Shown: positions 1 through 11,554, counted from the stretch's first letter. The stretch is 64,000 bases of DNA from Dugong dugon (GCA_030035585.1 CM057462.1:98911234-98975233); one strand, 5' to 3'. The notes: a model not told the origin generated them from the sequence alone. Numbers and translations: made by a program.

Positions 1-1105
1 TGGACCATTTTGAATTGGATAATCATATGGTCTGCTATGCCAGGAATGACAATTTGAGGAGGAATGGCATTGCATTCATCGTCAAAAAGAACATTTCAAG
101 ATCTATCCTGAAGTACTGTGCTGCCAGTGATAGGATAATATCCACACACCTACAAGGAAGACCGGTTAATATGACTATTATTCAAATTTATGCACCAATC
201 ACTAAGGCCAAAGATGAAGAAATTGAAGATTTTGACCAATTTCTGCAGTCTGAAATTGATCGAACATGCAATCAGGATGCATTGATAATTGCTGGTGATT
301 AGAATGAAAAAGTTGGAAACAAAGAGGAAAGATCGGTAGTTGGAAAACAGCCTTGGTGATAGAAACCATACCAGATGTCCCATGAAAGAATTTTGCAAGA
401 CCAAGGACTTCTTCATTGCAAATATCTTTTTTCAACAACATAAATGGCGACTATAGATAGGGACCTCACCGGACGGAATATAAAAGAATTAAACAAACTA
501 CATCTGTGGAAAGAGACGATGGAAAAGTTCAATATCATCAGTCAGAACAAGGCCAGGGCTGACTGTGGAACAGATCATCAATTGCTCATATGCAAGTTCA
601 AGTTGAAACTGAAGAAAATTAGAACAAGTTCACGAGAACCAAAGTACGACCTTGAGTATATCGTACCTGAATTTAGAGACCATCTCAAGAATAGATTTGA
701 TGCATTGAACACCAATGACTGGAGACCAGATGAGTTGTAGAATGACATCAAGGACATCATACATGAAGAAAGCAAGAGGTTATTAAAAAGACAGGAAAGA
801 AAGAAAAGACCAAAATGGATGTCAGAAGAGACTCTGAAACTTGCTCATGAATGGTGAGTAGCTAAAATGAAAGGAAAAAATGAGCTGAACAGAAGAGTTC
901 AAATGGAGGCTCGAGAAGACAAAGTAAAGTATTATAATGACATGGGCAAAGACCTGGAGATAGAAAATCAAAAGGAAAGAACACTCTTGGCATTTCTCAA
1001 GCTGAAAGAACTGAAGAAAAATTCAAGCCTTGAGATACATTATTGAAGGATTCTTTGGGAAAAATTTTAAATGAAACAGGAAACATCAAAAGAAAATGGA
1101 AGGGA
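1..1105 (+). mobile_element. RTE-clade LINE fragment (endonuclease and linker), cut by the window edge
   Basis: This is the left part of an RTE (BovB-like) non-LTR retrotransposon. It aligns closely by eye with the longer copy at 58020-59120. The open piece at 15-302 matches the apurinic-type endonuclease, with the segments FIVKKNISRSIL and IIQIYAPITKAKDEEIEDF. The GDWN-type motif has become GD-stop-N at about 297-306, and more stops follow, so the copy is dead. The match stops at about 1105, where L1 5'UTR begins, and RTE sequence resumes near 3760 in the same orientation. Confidence 0.93.
15..740 (+). pseudogene. RTE endonuclease-domain pseudogene (partial)
   Basis: These are remnants of the RTE ORF2 amino-terminal endonuclease, which nicks target DNA for target-primed reverse transcription. 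Two open pieces remain. Positions 15-302 cover the early endonuclease strands, and 444-740 covers the end of the domain, with a DCGTDHQLLICKFKLKLKK stretch that keeps the family's SDH-like D-H pair. They are separated by stops, including TAG in place of the tryptophan codon of GDWN at about 301. The protein start lies outside the window. Confidence 0.88.
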
Positions 1106-1759
1106 GACTTCCAGGCAACATGGCGCTATAGTCAGAAGCACCACACAGTCCCTTCACAGCAAAGATCCAAAAAACAAAGTCTAACAGAGTCACATGTCAG
1201 TCCTGAAACCCTAAACATCAAATGAAGAGATAAAGAACTCAGCCAAGCACCGAATGGAGTAAGAAACTGATTGAGAACAGAGAGCAAGGAGAGATACATG
1301 CAGAGGTCCCCTATCAGCTACTGCAGCATGGATCTGCCATCTTGGACTCTTATCGGAGATCAGCAAACAGGGGGTAAGAGAAAGCAGCTTCACGGAACTT
1401 CCAGCAGGAGACAGAACAACCGGTAACCAGTGATATACACTTTCCCACCTCCCACCCTTCTTCACCCCCACTTAGCCTCCTCTGCTTCCCACGGCCACAG
1501 TCTCTTGGCCAAGAAGCACTGGCTTCACCCGGTGTCACTTGGGTTCCACCCGCCCACACTGGCTGGCTCCCTGACTGCCATTTGTTGGCTGCTGGTGTTG
1601 CTTTTTTCCACTTCATTAGATTTCTTCCTTACCTCTCACCACCTCCCCCTCCTTTCTCTCAAATACTTGGCTTTGTGTGCCATCTTTGCTTCTTCCTGTG
1701 GGGCTGGGAGGTGCTGCTCGAACGTGGAACTGCTTCCCAGCCCGTGCTGCCACGCTGTG

Positions 1760-2140
1760 GGACACTTGGGGCTTTTTGTTTGTTTGCTCTGATTTTTTCT
1801 GTTTGGATTGGTTAGTTTATTTGTTTTCTTTTCCTTTGCTGAGCTTGGGAGCCCCTTATGTCTGGGCAGTGCCACACGGCTTGGGAGAGACTCCCTTACT
1901 CTGCACAGATGCACAGGGACATTCCTGGGGACATCTCTTTTTTCTTTATTTTTTATTTTTTGTTTTTTATTTTTATTTTTTTTGGTTTCTTTGTTTTGTT
2001 TTCTTGTCTCTCTTTTTCCCTTTTTGTCTTTCTTCATTTCCAGTTTCTCGATTTATTAATTATTTTATTTTCGTTTTTCTCAATTTCTCAGTCTCTTTTC
2101 TCTCCACTCCAATAGCTAGCTCCCTTACCACTCTTTTTTG
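1760..2140 (+). repeat. Polypyrimidine-rich tract in the L1 5'UTR
   Basis: This long stretch is very rich in T and C on the plus strand, with runs such as tttttctttattttttattt. It is matched in the second L1 at 34590-35160. The low stop content here creates spurious open frames on both strands that should not be called genes. Confidence 0.75.
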
Positions 2141-2576
2141 TTTGTGTGTGTGTTTTTGGCCCCTGTTCCTGTCTCCTCTCTCTCCTCTTTCCCATACCCA
2201 TCTTAGCTCCACACATCATAATCTCCCCACCCCCTCCTGCCTACCTGCACTGTGCACTGAACATCACACTCCCAAGCAGCAGAGGCATGGCTTACAGGAA
2301 TCTGCCCCACACTGATTACTGGCCCGCCCCGTCGATCCAATTATGTGCCACAAACAACCCATCCCAGCAACTCCCCTTCAGCTGGACCTGCCCTGATGTA
2401 CCATACCTGAGTGACTGACCCTGCCCATTGGAGAAGGAGGTGAAAAGTTTCACGCTCACAGACTAGCAAACAGCAAAGAACGCATGGCCCACCTGCTCAG
2501 ACATAACCAAATGCAACAAAAAAGCAGGATGAAACAAGCAAATCTACAATCAATAAATGAGAAAAATAACTACTGA

Positions 2577-3640
2577 ATGCCCCAAAGACAGCAGACAATA
2601 TTGAACCATATACAAAAACAGGATAGGATGGTTCCAGTAGGTGTCCAAAATAAAATACCAGATGACTTTCCAGTGGAAGAAAAGGCACTAGAACTACCTG
2701 ACAGGGAATTCAAATCTCTAATATTCAAAATTATCCAAGAGTTGAAGCAAAAAGCAGACAAAAATAAGGAAAAATTAGACAAATTCATGGAAAAGGCAGA
2801 CAAATTCATGGAAAACAAGCCAAAAAAATAGAAGAATTCAAGAAGATAATACAGGAACAAAATGCTAAAATAAATTCACAACTAGAAATCATACAAAAAC
2901 AATTAGAAATCTAAAAGATAAACAACAAGATTTCAGAAATGGACAGTGTCATAGAAGGGCTGAGGAGCAGGTTTGAAACGATGGAAGACAGGATCAGCAA
3001 AATTGAAGACAAACACTTGGATACAACTCTGTCTGAGGAAAAATCTGAAAAAAGAAGGATGAAAAATGACAAAACCCTGAGAATTATGTGGGATACAATC
3101 AAAAGCAAAAATTTTCGAGTACTTGGAGTTCCAGAAAAGGGGGAGAAAATAGAAAACACAGGGAGATTCATTGAAGAATTGCTGACAGAAAACTCCCCCA
3201 ATATCATGAAAGATGAGAAGCTGACCATCCAAGAAGCTCAACAAACCCCATATAAAAGAAAACCACCAAGGCATATCATAATCACACTCACTAAAACCAA
3301 AGACAAACAAAGAATCCTGAGAGCAGCTCAAGAAAAACAAAAAGTCACATACAGAGGAGAAACAATAAGACTAAGTTCAGATCATTTGGCAGAAATCATG
3401 CAGGCAAGAAGGCAATGGGATGACATATATAAAACCTTGAAAGAAAAAAATTCCCAGCCAAGAATACTATATCCTGCAAAACATCATATTTGAATGACAA
3501 ATATGATGGTGAAATTAGATCATTTCCAGATAAATAGAAACTAAGGGACTATGTAAAAACCAAACCAAACTTACAAGACTTAGTAAAGGGTGTCCTTCAA
3601 TCTGAGAACAAACAACATTGGACCATAGGCTGTTTCTAGG
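2577..3640 (+). pseudogene. L1 ORF1 (RNA-binding chaperone) pseudogene, copy 1
   Basis: ORF1 encodes the trimeric RNA-binding protein that packages L1 RNA. This copy starts at the ATG at 2577, the same start as the copy at 35573. It stays open to a TAG at 2829 inside the coiled-coil region (KADKNKEKLDKFMEKADKF). It is then frameshifted and reopens at 2939-3493. That second piece holds the end of the coiled coil (MDSVIEGLRSRFETMEDRIS), the RRM-like segment (FRVLGVPEKGEKIENTGRF) and the carboxy-terminal domain (LSSDHLAEIMQARRQWDDIY). It stops at about 3493, earlier than copy 2. It cannot make a full protein. Confidence 0.88.
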
Positions 3641-3759
3641 ACACAGGATTGTACTAGCCAGATACCAACCTAGGAAATGAACTCTTAAAGACTATTCAAA
3701 ACCAAAAGAATTACAACAGGGAACCAGAGAGGTTAATCTGTAAATGACAACAGCAAAAC

Positions 3760-4285
3760 CCATTGCATCGCTGAAGAAGACCTCTTTAAAATGTTGAAAA
3801 GCAAAGATATCACCTTGAAGACTAAGGTGTGCCTGACCCAAGTCATGGTATTTTCAATTGCCTCATATGCATGTGAAAGCTGGACAATGAATAAGGAAAA
3901 CCGAAGAGGAATTGACCTCTTTGAACTGTGGTTTTATAGAAGAATATTGAATATACCATGGACTGCCAAAAGAATGAACAAATCTGTTTTGGAAGGAGTA
4001 AAACCAGAATGCTCCATAGGAGCAAGGATGGAGAGATTATGTCTCATATATTTCCACATGTTATTAGGAGAGATCAGTCCCTGGAGAAGGACAGCATGCA
4101 TAGTAAAGTAGAAGGTCAGTGAAAAAGAGGAAGACCCTCAACAAGGCGGATTAATGTGGCCGCAGCAATGGGCTTAAGCATAACGATTGTGAGGATGGAG
4201 TAGGATCGGGTGATGTTTCTTTCTGTTTTACATAGGGTTGCTATGAGTCGGAACTGACTCAAAGGCACCTAACAACAACAACAAC
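3760..4285 (+). mobile_element. RTE LINE 3' end (right half of the L1-split copy)
   Basis: RTE sequence resumes at 'gaagacctctttaaaatg', which corresponds to about 60195 in the long copy. It covers the carboxy-terminal part of ORF2 (KSKDITLKTKVCLTQVMVFSIASYACESWTMN) and ends with the typical atgagtcggaactgactc followed by (AAC)n at about 4270-4285. There is no poly(A) tail, as expected for RTE. Confidence 0.92.
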
Positions 4286-4433
4286 ACAAATATACATGTA
4301 TTATTTTTTTCATTCAGTAAAAAATTACAAATGTTGCCAATAGAAAATTCTAGAACCAAAATGATATCTTTGTTTTTAGGAATAATCTATTAATAATAAT
4401 CTAGTTACCAGTTATATATATTATATGTTATAT

Positions 4434-4593
4434 GGGAGCCCTGGTGAGGCAGTTGGTAAAGGCTGAGCTGCTAACCAAAAAGTCCACTATTCCAGCTGCT
4501 CCTTGGAAACCCTATGGGGTAGCTCTACTCTGTCCTATAGCATTACTATGAGTTGGAATTGACTTGACCGCAACGGGTTTGGTTTTCTTGGTT
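4434..4593 (+). mobile_element. AfroSINE (tRNA-derived SINE)
   Basis: It has the gggagccctggtgaggcag head, the central segment ctccttggaaaccctatggg and the tail atgagttggaattgacttg with a T-rich end. It abuts RTE sequence at 4594, so it marks the left limit of that RTE fragment. Confidence 0.95.
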
Positions 4594-5479
4594 TATTCAA
4601 TTTGTATGCTGAGCAAATAACCCGAGAAGATGGACTATATGAAGAACATGGCATCAAGATTGGAAGAAGGTTCATTAACAACCTGTGATATGCAGATGAC
4701 ATAACCTTGCTTGCTGAAAGTGAAGAGGACTTGAAGTACTTATTGACAAAGATCAAAGACTATAGCCTACAGTATTGATTACTCCTTAATGTAAAAAAAA
4801 AAAAAAAAAAATTCTCAGGACTGACCCAATAAGCAACATCATGATAAATGGAGAAAAGATTTTAGTTGTTAACAACTTCATTTGACTTGGATCCACAATC
4901 AACAACTATGGAAACAGCAGTCAAGACGTCAAACAACATATTGCATTAGTTATATCTGCTACAAAAGACCTCTTTAAAGTGTTGAAAAGCAAAGATATCA
5001 CTTTGAGGACTAAGGTGCACCTGACCGAAGCTATGGTATTTTCAATCACCTCATTTGCATGCAAAACGTGTACAATGAATAAAGAGGATTGAAGAAAGAT
5101 TGATGTCTTTGAATTATGGTGTTGGCAAAGAATACTGAATATACCATGGACTGCCAGAAGAATGAAGAAATCTGTCTTGGCTGAAGTACAGCCGGAATGC
5201 TCCTTAGAAACAAGGATCATGAGACTTCCTTTTATGTACTTTTGACATGTTATTAGGAGGTACCAGCCCCTGGAGAAAGACATCATGCTTGGTAATGTAG
5301 AGGGCCAGCAAAAAAGAGGAAGACCCTCAATGAGATGGATTGACACAGTGGCTGCAACAATAGGGTCAAACATAGCAATCATTGTGAGGATGGCACAGGA
5401 TTGAGCAGTGTTCATTCTGTTGTATATGGGGTGGCTGTGAGTCGAAACCAACTGGATGACACCTAAAAACAAAAAAAAC
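4594..5479 (+). mobile_element. RTE LINE 3' fragment (RT carboxy half to tail)
   Basis: It starts in the reverse transcriptase at 'ttcaatttgtatgctgagc' (compare 59829) and ends in the tail at about 5479. Remnants of the YADD region and the carboxy-terminal domain are visible with several sense-strand stops. A run of A at about 4793-4811 has expanded inside it. The antisense strand is open over 4921-5472 (183 codons); see findings. Confidence 0.92.
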
Positions 5480-6548
5480 TTCAGATCTACATAATCAGAA
5501 ATCTCAACGGGATAGTCCCCAGCAACTATAGTTTTAAAAGCTTCTTAGATAATTTTGATGTACACACTCAACTATATTCTGACTTCTATCAGTTTAAATC
5601 AAATCTGTAATTATTTATTGAAAACTTACTAAGGCACTCTACCAGAGGCTTTCAAATACCAATAAAACAAGCTGAGTAGCTTCGCTTGAGCTCATCAGAA
5701 AACCTGTGTTTGGCCTCTGTTCTTAATACTGGTGAGGGTGGTAAACAACTCTATGGCCAGACAGTTTGGCCTTTTCTTCAATCAAACCAACTATCATGAT
5801 CTTGGCATTTCAGAAAAAAATCAATGAAGTATAATATAGTGCCTTAATGGTCTCGTTATATTACTAAAAACTCTAAAATATCTTTATTTCTCAAATTAAA
5901 CAAGCAATAAATTTCCTCTAGCTTTGAAAAAAATCCTATTGATGGAAAACCATGCAATAATATGGCAAAGTAACCAAATTATTTTTTAGGAGAGAAAGCA
6001 ATATTTAGTAAGCAATATTCATTAATATTCATGACTTTATAAATTTGGGGCACATTCAGGTTGATCTAGTGCCATTGAGTTTATTTAGATCTGTGTCTTT
6101 ACCTGGAGAAATTGAATCATTGAACAATAGACATGAAATCAATTTATTCCATTGTTTGCCATTTTACTTGACAACAGATGTTCATCAAGATACCTATTAT
6201 AATTCTGACTTCCAAAAATGTAAGCAATTAGAATGTGCTTTTGTAAACCACTAATCAGCAATCTGAATTTTTCTCATTACAGCAGCAGATCACACTTTCA
6301 GTGAATGTGCCAACTTCACCAGAGACAATGATATTGATTGAAGAATATTCCTTACATTTCAGTTTATTTTTCTTCTGTTGTAGGCAATGGCACTACTTTC
6401 TGCCTCATTCCAGACAATTTCTTAGTAGGATTTAAGATGTCTTAATGTCATCCATAGAAGCAAAGGAGTATATTGTTCTTGATTATATTATATATCATTG
6501 CTCTAATATATTCAGCCACAGTGTCTTTTTACCTTTGTGAGGACCCTC
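5480..6548. other. AT-rich unique sequence, nothing recognised
   Basis: I see no gene, RNA or recognisable repeat here. The only open frame of note (6045-6254, 69 codons) matches no family I know. Confidence 0.6.
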
Positions 6549-6558
6549 AATTCCTATC

Positions 6559-6784
6559 ATTAAAAAAAAAGGAACCTGTTGCTGTTGAGTTGATTCCAAC
6601 TCATAGCATCATAGCGACCCTATAGGGCAGAATAGAAACTGCCCCATAGGGTTTCCAAGGCTGTAAATTTTTAAGGAAGGAAACAGTCAGCCACATCTTT
6701 CTCCAGCCGAGTGGCTGGTGATTTCAAACTGTCAACCTTTCAGTTAGTAGCCAAGCTTTAACCACTGGGAAACCAGGGCTCCTT
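6559..6784 (-). mobile_element. AfroSINE, long variant, with probable TSD
   Basis: An inverted SINE: the tail complement (gttgagttgattccaactca) comes first and the head complement (accagggctcct) last. It carries the longer middle section with ggaaacagtcagccacatc. Flanks aattcctatc (6549-6558) and aattcctacc (6785-6794) match at 9 of 10 bases and are a likely target-site duplication. Confidence 0.94.
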
Positions 6785-6794
6785 AATTCCTACC

Positions 6795-7549
6795 TTAATG
6801 CCCCACCCACACCTAGGACCTAGTCTGTGGCCATATATATACCCTGCATGATCCAGTGGAAAACAAACAAACAAACAAAAAACTCCCAGTTCCAACACTT
6901 AGCATCTGGGTGTGGACTAGTTATTTAACCTCTTCGTGCCTTAGTGTACGTTTGCTCTACATTTCTTATGACAGTCACTTTATCAAAGGAAGAGCAAATA
7001 TGGACTAGCATACAAGTATTGCAAGAAGTTCCTATAACCAAAATCTCACTGGCCCATACTAATGTGGAGTGATAGGAAGCGTAGGAATTGAGGGCTGACA
7101 AAACTGGTTATATTTGGGTTTCCCTTAATAGTAGGAGTGTTTTAAAAGTTTGAGAGGCCTTCTGAGACCTAGGTGGGTTGGAGTTAACAAAAATCTTATG
7201 CAACCGACACCTGTATTTGGGTCAAGGCATTGAGGAATAAAACTGCTTGAAAGAAATGCCTCCATCTCTATAGGAATCCAGCCAACAAAAAGGACATTAC
7301 TGTTTGGGAAAAAGGTTCTAGAAGTAAAATGCTGGGCTCCAGAATACCAGGCTTAAAACTATATTACAAAACAGGAAATGAAGATCCACTCCCCAAGTGG
7401 ATAAATAGATATTAATCTAAAACTCAGAGAGGTTAAATGCCCCTGAACACATCTTGAGAGTTTTTTTGCTGTGTGGCAAAGAAGGACACTTACTGATGGG
7501 AAGCGGAATGGCGTTATAAGAATATACTTTCATTGGAATCTGTCCCAGG
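6795..7549. other. Mostly unique sequence with a faint MIR-like piece
   Basis: Positions 6890-6965 (agttatttaacctcttcgtgcc) resemble the inverted core of a MIR SINE. I recognise nothing in the rest. Confidence 0.5.
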
Positions 7550-7560
7550 TACCTAGTGTG

Positions 7561-7768
7561 AGGAGTTCCTGGGTGGTGCAAAAAGTTAACGTGCTCAGCT
7601 GGCTGCTAACTGAAAGATTGGCAGTTTGAGTCCACCCAGAGGCACTTGGGAAGAAATGCCTGCCATCTACTTCCAAAAAATTAGGCATTGAAAACCTTAC
7701 AGAGCACAGGTCTATTCTGTGGGGTCACTATGAGTGGAAACTGACTTGATGGCAACTAGTGTTTTTGT
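7561..7768 (+). mobile_element. AfroSINE, long variant
   Basis: The head is aggagttcctgggtggtgca. The middle carries gagtccacccagaggcac and tacttccaaaaaattaggca, and the tail is tgacttgatggcaac. Flanking tacctag at 7550-7556 and 7769-7775 is a possible short target-site duplication. Confidence 0.93.
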
Positions 7769-7775
7769 TACCTAG

Positions 7776-9005
7776 AGTTAGGGATGCTGGAAAGACTGAG
7801 GGCCTAAAACTAGTCTTTCTGAGACTCTAATAGAAGATATGGTGAAGTGAAAAATTATTCACAGAGAAAGGTCATCTTTTGGAGATCCCAAATATTGAGG
7901 AGAGGGCCCTCAGCCAGAATTTTGAGAAAAATCGGATTCATAGGGGACTTAAAGCACCTCAGGTCCCCATTAGCAGCTAGAGGATGAAGATGGAGTGGAC
8001 AATAGTATGAATAAAAAAGGTGGCAGAAATGGTGAACAAAGAGACTATTTACTGAGCCACTGCTAGATGACAAAGCAGCTTGAGTCCTACTCTGCACTGA
8101 GTTTAACATAGACACAAATGTGTCTTTTTAATCATTCTTACTATTATCTACACACTCCATAAATGGAATGGCCCAAGGATGCAAGAGCCACACAAATAAA
8201 TACATTTCAAAACTGCTCAGAGGGTAGATACGGAGGTGTGGGGTAGGGTGGCGGGTGGGGGGAGGAGTATTTCCTAAAGGAAGAAATTAACGGTAACGGT
8301 AAGGCTAAAAGCAAAAATAAAAATGAAAATGTGTAGATCTTTGCAGAGAAGATTCATGAATCTTTGAATGTAACATTATTGTACATAGTTCTGACAGCAA
8401 AAGATAAAGATCATCCAAACTGAGTACAAGTACTAGATCTAACATGGAGATCTGTCTCTACCCCACATCAGCTCAGTTTCACAGTAATCTTGCTAGGATT
8501 ATTGCCTTTGGGAAGATACATAAAATCACAGAAGTATTTTCTCCTAAGAGAATTATAAGTCATCATTTGTTATCCTACAAGTTTTTATGTAGTTCTGAAT
8601 GGGAGGACTAATTGTCTGCCTTTGGAGATGATGTCAGAAGAAATTCTTTAAACACACGGAAAATAATACCTCAGAAATGAAAACACTTGAAATGCATGTT
8701 TCAAACTCAAAATGCTAAGTTTTTCAAGCGTATAAACAAGGTAAAAATATCGATAGAAAGTTTGTTTCTATATAACCCATTTATTTAAAAAATTTTAGTC
8801 TTGCTGCCCAAACTCATAAACATGTTGCCACAGAAGGCTTCCTAAATAGAAAATATTTCTTTGACTGCCTACAATGATTAAATAAATAAGAAACTTGTCA
8901 TTGCTCCTAATATTATCAGTACTTTGGACTCAGATTTCTCTGGCATTTTCTCAATGGTCAGTAAGTTAGCTCACAATTTTCTGCAGAATTATGTCCCTAC
9001 CTAAC
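7776..9005. other. Unique sequence, nothing recognised
   Basis: This stretch is AT-rich with a short G-rich run at 8236-8264. I see no coding family and no repeat signature. Confidence 0.55.
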
Positions 9006-9177
9006 AACCAAAGCCCACCACTGCCATCAAGTCGATTCCAACTCATAGCGATCCCACAGTACTACCAAGGCTGTAAATCTCTATGGAAGCAGACTGCCAC
9101 ATCTTTTTCCCACTGAGTCGCTGGTGATTTCAAACAGCTGACCTTCCAGTTAGCAGTTAATTGCTTTAATGCCACTG
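9006..9177 (-). mobile_element. AfroSINE, inverted and decayed
   Basis: The tail complement is catcaagtcgattccaactc, followed by ggaagcagactgccacatc and a worn head (ttagcagttaattgctttaa). It has a small internal deletion after the tail. Confidence 0.88.
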
Positions 9178-9240
9178 TTCACAGAGAAGTGACTCTTTGT
9201 CTGGATAACTTCATATTAAGCAGCACTTACAACATTTATC

Positions 9241-9405
9241 AGGAGTCCCTAAGTGGTGCAGACAGTTAACATGCTTGGCTGCTGATCAAAAGGTTGACAG
9301 TTGAGTCCACCCAGAGGTGCCTTATAAGAAAGGCCTGGTGATCTACTTCTGAAAAATCAGCCCTTGAAAACCCTATGAAGTACAGTTGTGCTCTAACACA
9401 GATCT
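9241..9405 (+). mobile_element. AfroSINE, 3' end unclear
   Basis: The head is aggagtccctaagtggtgca, then gagtccacccagaggtgcc and tctgaaaaatcagcccttga. The usual tail is scrambled or lost after about 9405. Confidence 0.88.
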
Positions 9406-10776
9406 ACTCTGAACACAGTTCAGTCCTGACTCACAAAGGTCTTAATGATTCCAGATCAACAAGACAACGACACAAGGCCAGTTTGCTGAAAGAACTGCTG
9501 ATTGAGAAGTCCAACATGAAGGTCAATAGTGTTTGTGGCACACAGTGGACATTCAATAAATGTGCATGAAGTATATGAATAGAAGCTGGCTATGAATAGC
9601 ATGCATGCCTCTTTGCTTCTGAAGATAACATAAAACAGAAATATTGAAACTTTAACTTACATTGATTCCTTAAATAAATGGTTTTTAAAAAATCATACAG
9701 CCTGGGCTTTGTGTTTCTGATATTGTTGAGTGGTGCTCAAACTAGTTTTTGAAAACTTTTGAAATTCATCTTTTTGTACATGCCTGTACACGACTCTTGA
9801 CACAAACACATTTCTGTATTCTTTATTTTAGATGGTCTTTTTCTCCTAACTCATCATTTTCTTTTCTCTTTTGCGTTCCTCCTTTCTTTTCTTCTTTTCG
9901 GTGTTTTAGATTTAACAGTACTTCACTCCCCACCCACTTGTGGCATTATTTAATTCTTCTACAGGCACTTAAAATTAAGTAGATATCCTGCTTTTCGGTG
10001 GACTTAACTTTGTTTTGCTATTTGCATTGATATGTTTAAATGTCTAGAGCATAGAGTTCCCTCTACAAACTGTAAAATTAATCACAGATGTTATGAGGAT
10101 GATAATTTTTGACTATGAGGAGGATGATATTGACAAATGATTTGCAGGCTGGGCAAAAGATGTTTATCTCCATCTGCCCTATCCTCTCCCATTTTAATAG
10201 AATAGTTACCCATTGACAAACTTGGCCTTTAGGCCTTTGTCTTTTTTTCCAAGACAAACAAGCATACAAAATGACACCTGGTGATGTTGATTAAACCAAA
10301 AGGAAATACATGACCCAGAGAAAACCCAGATAGCCTGGCCAGTGACTTGTGTAATTATTGGAAATTAGAAGTTAACTAAACTCGATTCCAACTCCAGAAA
10401 TTTGAAACCTGAGGGACTTTCTGAATAGTGTGTGCTACAGCTGAGAGATTCTACTGTAGCCTTGAAATCGGTGGCCATTATTTGAATATATGCATATGTG
10501 TAAATCATTAAGTCAGCAGGTGGTGGGGCTAGTGGTGAAGATAAATGCAGTCAACTCAGGAGAATAAAGAGAGACTATATAGTGTCTGAGAGGTGCATGT
10601 AACCTCCTAAATTTTCACTTGAAATTTCTGATTCCACTTCTCTCCTCTCTAAAAATCATGAAATCCTCAAATGGTTTTCTGTTCCTTGACATCTGAAGAG
10701 TCTTAAGAGAGTTTCAAGAGCCTCTGTCTCAGACAGAACAATTATAACTGTTTATACGTTATATCCTTAAACATCT
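9406..10776. other. Mostly unique sequence
   Basis: A short ggacattcaataaatgtgca near 9546 looks like the 3' end of an ancient L2 or MIR copy. No gene family is recognised in the rest, including the 77-codon frame at 9749-9982. Confidence 0.5.
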
Positions 10777-11441
10777 GGCCAAATTACTATAAAAGACCTC
10801 TTTAAGGTTTTAAAAAGCAAAGATATCAGTTTTATGACTCAAGCCATGGAAGAGCTGGACAATGAAAAAAGAAGACAGAAGAAGAATTGATGCATTCAAA
10901 TTGTGGTGTTGGTAAAGAGTATTGAATATACTGTAGACTGCCAGAAGAACAGACAAATCAGTCTTACAAGGAACAACTAGAATGCTCCTTAGAAGTGAGG
11001 ATGGTGAGACTTTGGCTGGTTTACTTTGGACATGTCATCAGGAAAGACCAATCACTAGAAAAGGACATCAGGGTTGGTAAAGTAGGAAAAAAAAAGTTGC
11101 TGTTAAGTCAATTTTGACTCATGGTGACCCCATGTGTTTCAGAGTAGAACTGCACTCTATAGGGTTTTCAAGGCTGTGATCTCCAAGTCTCTCTTCCAGA
11201 ACACCTCTGGGTGGTTTTGGACCACCAGCCTTTTAGTTAGTAGCCCAGAACTCAATCATTTACACCACCCAGGTAAAGTAGAGGGTCAGCAAAAATGAGA
11301 TGGATTGATACCATTGCCATTGCAATGGATATAGAAATACCAACAATCATGAAGATGGCACAGGACCGAGCAATGTTCTCTTCTGTTACACATAAGGTCA
11401 CCATAAGTCGGAGCCAACTTGATGGCAGCCAACAACAACAT
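10777..11441 (+). mobile_element. RTE LINE 3' fragment, interrupted by a SINE
   Basis: RTE carboxy-terminal sequence starts at about 10777 (compare 60190 onward), with an internal deletion near 10840. It runs to 11085, is broken by an inverted SINE, and resumes at 11272 with the duplicated bases ggtaaagtag. It ends with gatggcagccaacaacaac. Confidence 0.9.
11086..11271 (-). mobile_element. AfroSINE inserted in RTE with exact 10-bp TSD
   Basis: This is an inverted SINE with the poly(T) tail complement at its left (gaaaaaaaaagttgctgtta) and the head complement at its right (acaccaccca). The target bases ggtaaagtag occur at 11076-11085 and again at 11272-11281, so insertion into the RTE is directly visible. 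Confidence 0.96.
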
Positions 11442-11554
11442 ATACAAAACCCTTCCCAGAAATCATAGATAAAAACAGAATACTGCAATTCTGTATTTTC
11501 TTTTCATGGACTTGAATGGCTTCCACTGTCATTTCTTTCCTTAGTAATAGAACC

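Larger units (their letters stand above)
1106..3752 (+). mobile_element. L1 LINE, 5'UTR plus ORF1 only, lodged between RTE halves
   Basis: The L1 starts with gagacttccaggcaacatgg at about 1106, matching the start of the second L1 near 33940. A pyrimidine-rich 5'UTR of about 1.47 kb is followed by ORF1 remnants. The similarity to the second L1 ends in the inter-ORF spacer at about 3750, so ORF2, 3'UTR and poly(A) are absent. Loss of a 3' end is not expected from normal L1 insertion, which truncates at the 5' end. About 1.07 kb of RTE is also missing at this point (compare 59120-60190). A later deletion spanning L1 and RTE is the simplest explanation. Confidence 0.88.

Noticed and set aside
1636..2037. 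133-codon lysine-rich minus frame, and the long plus frame over 1677-2315
   Set aside because: Both lie in the pyrimidine-rich L1 5'UTR, where low complexity suppresses stops. The sequence is KKNKNKKQ-like with no domain.
4921..5472. 183-codon minus frame as a gene
   Set aside because: It lies opposite the RTE carboxy-terminal region and recurs in other RTE copies. Kept only as an observation.
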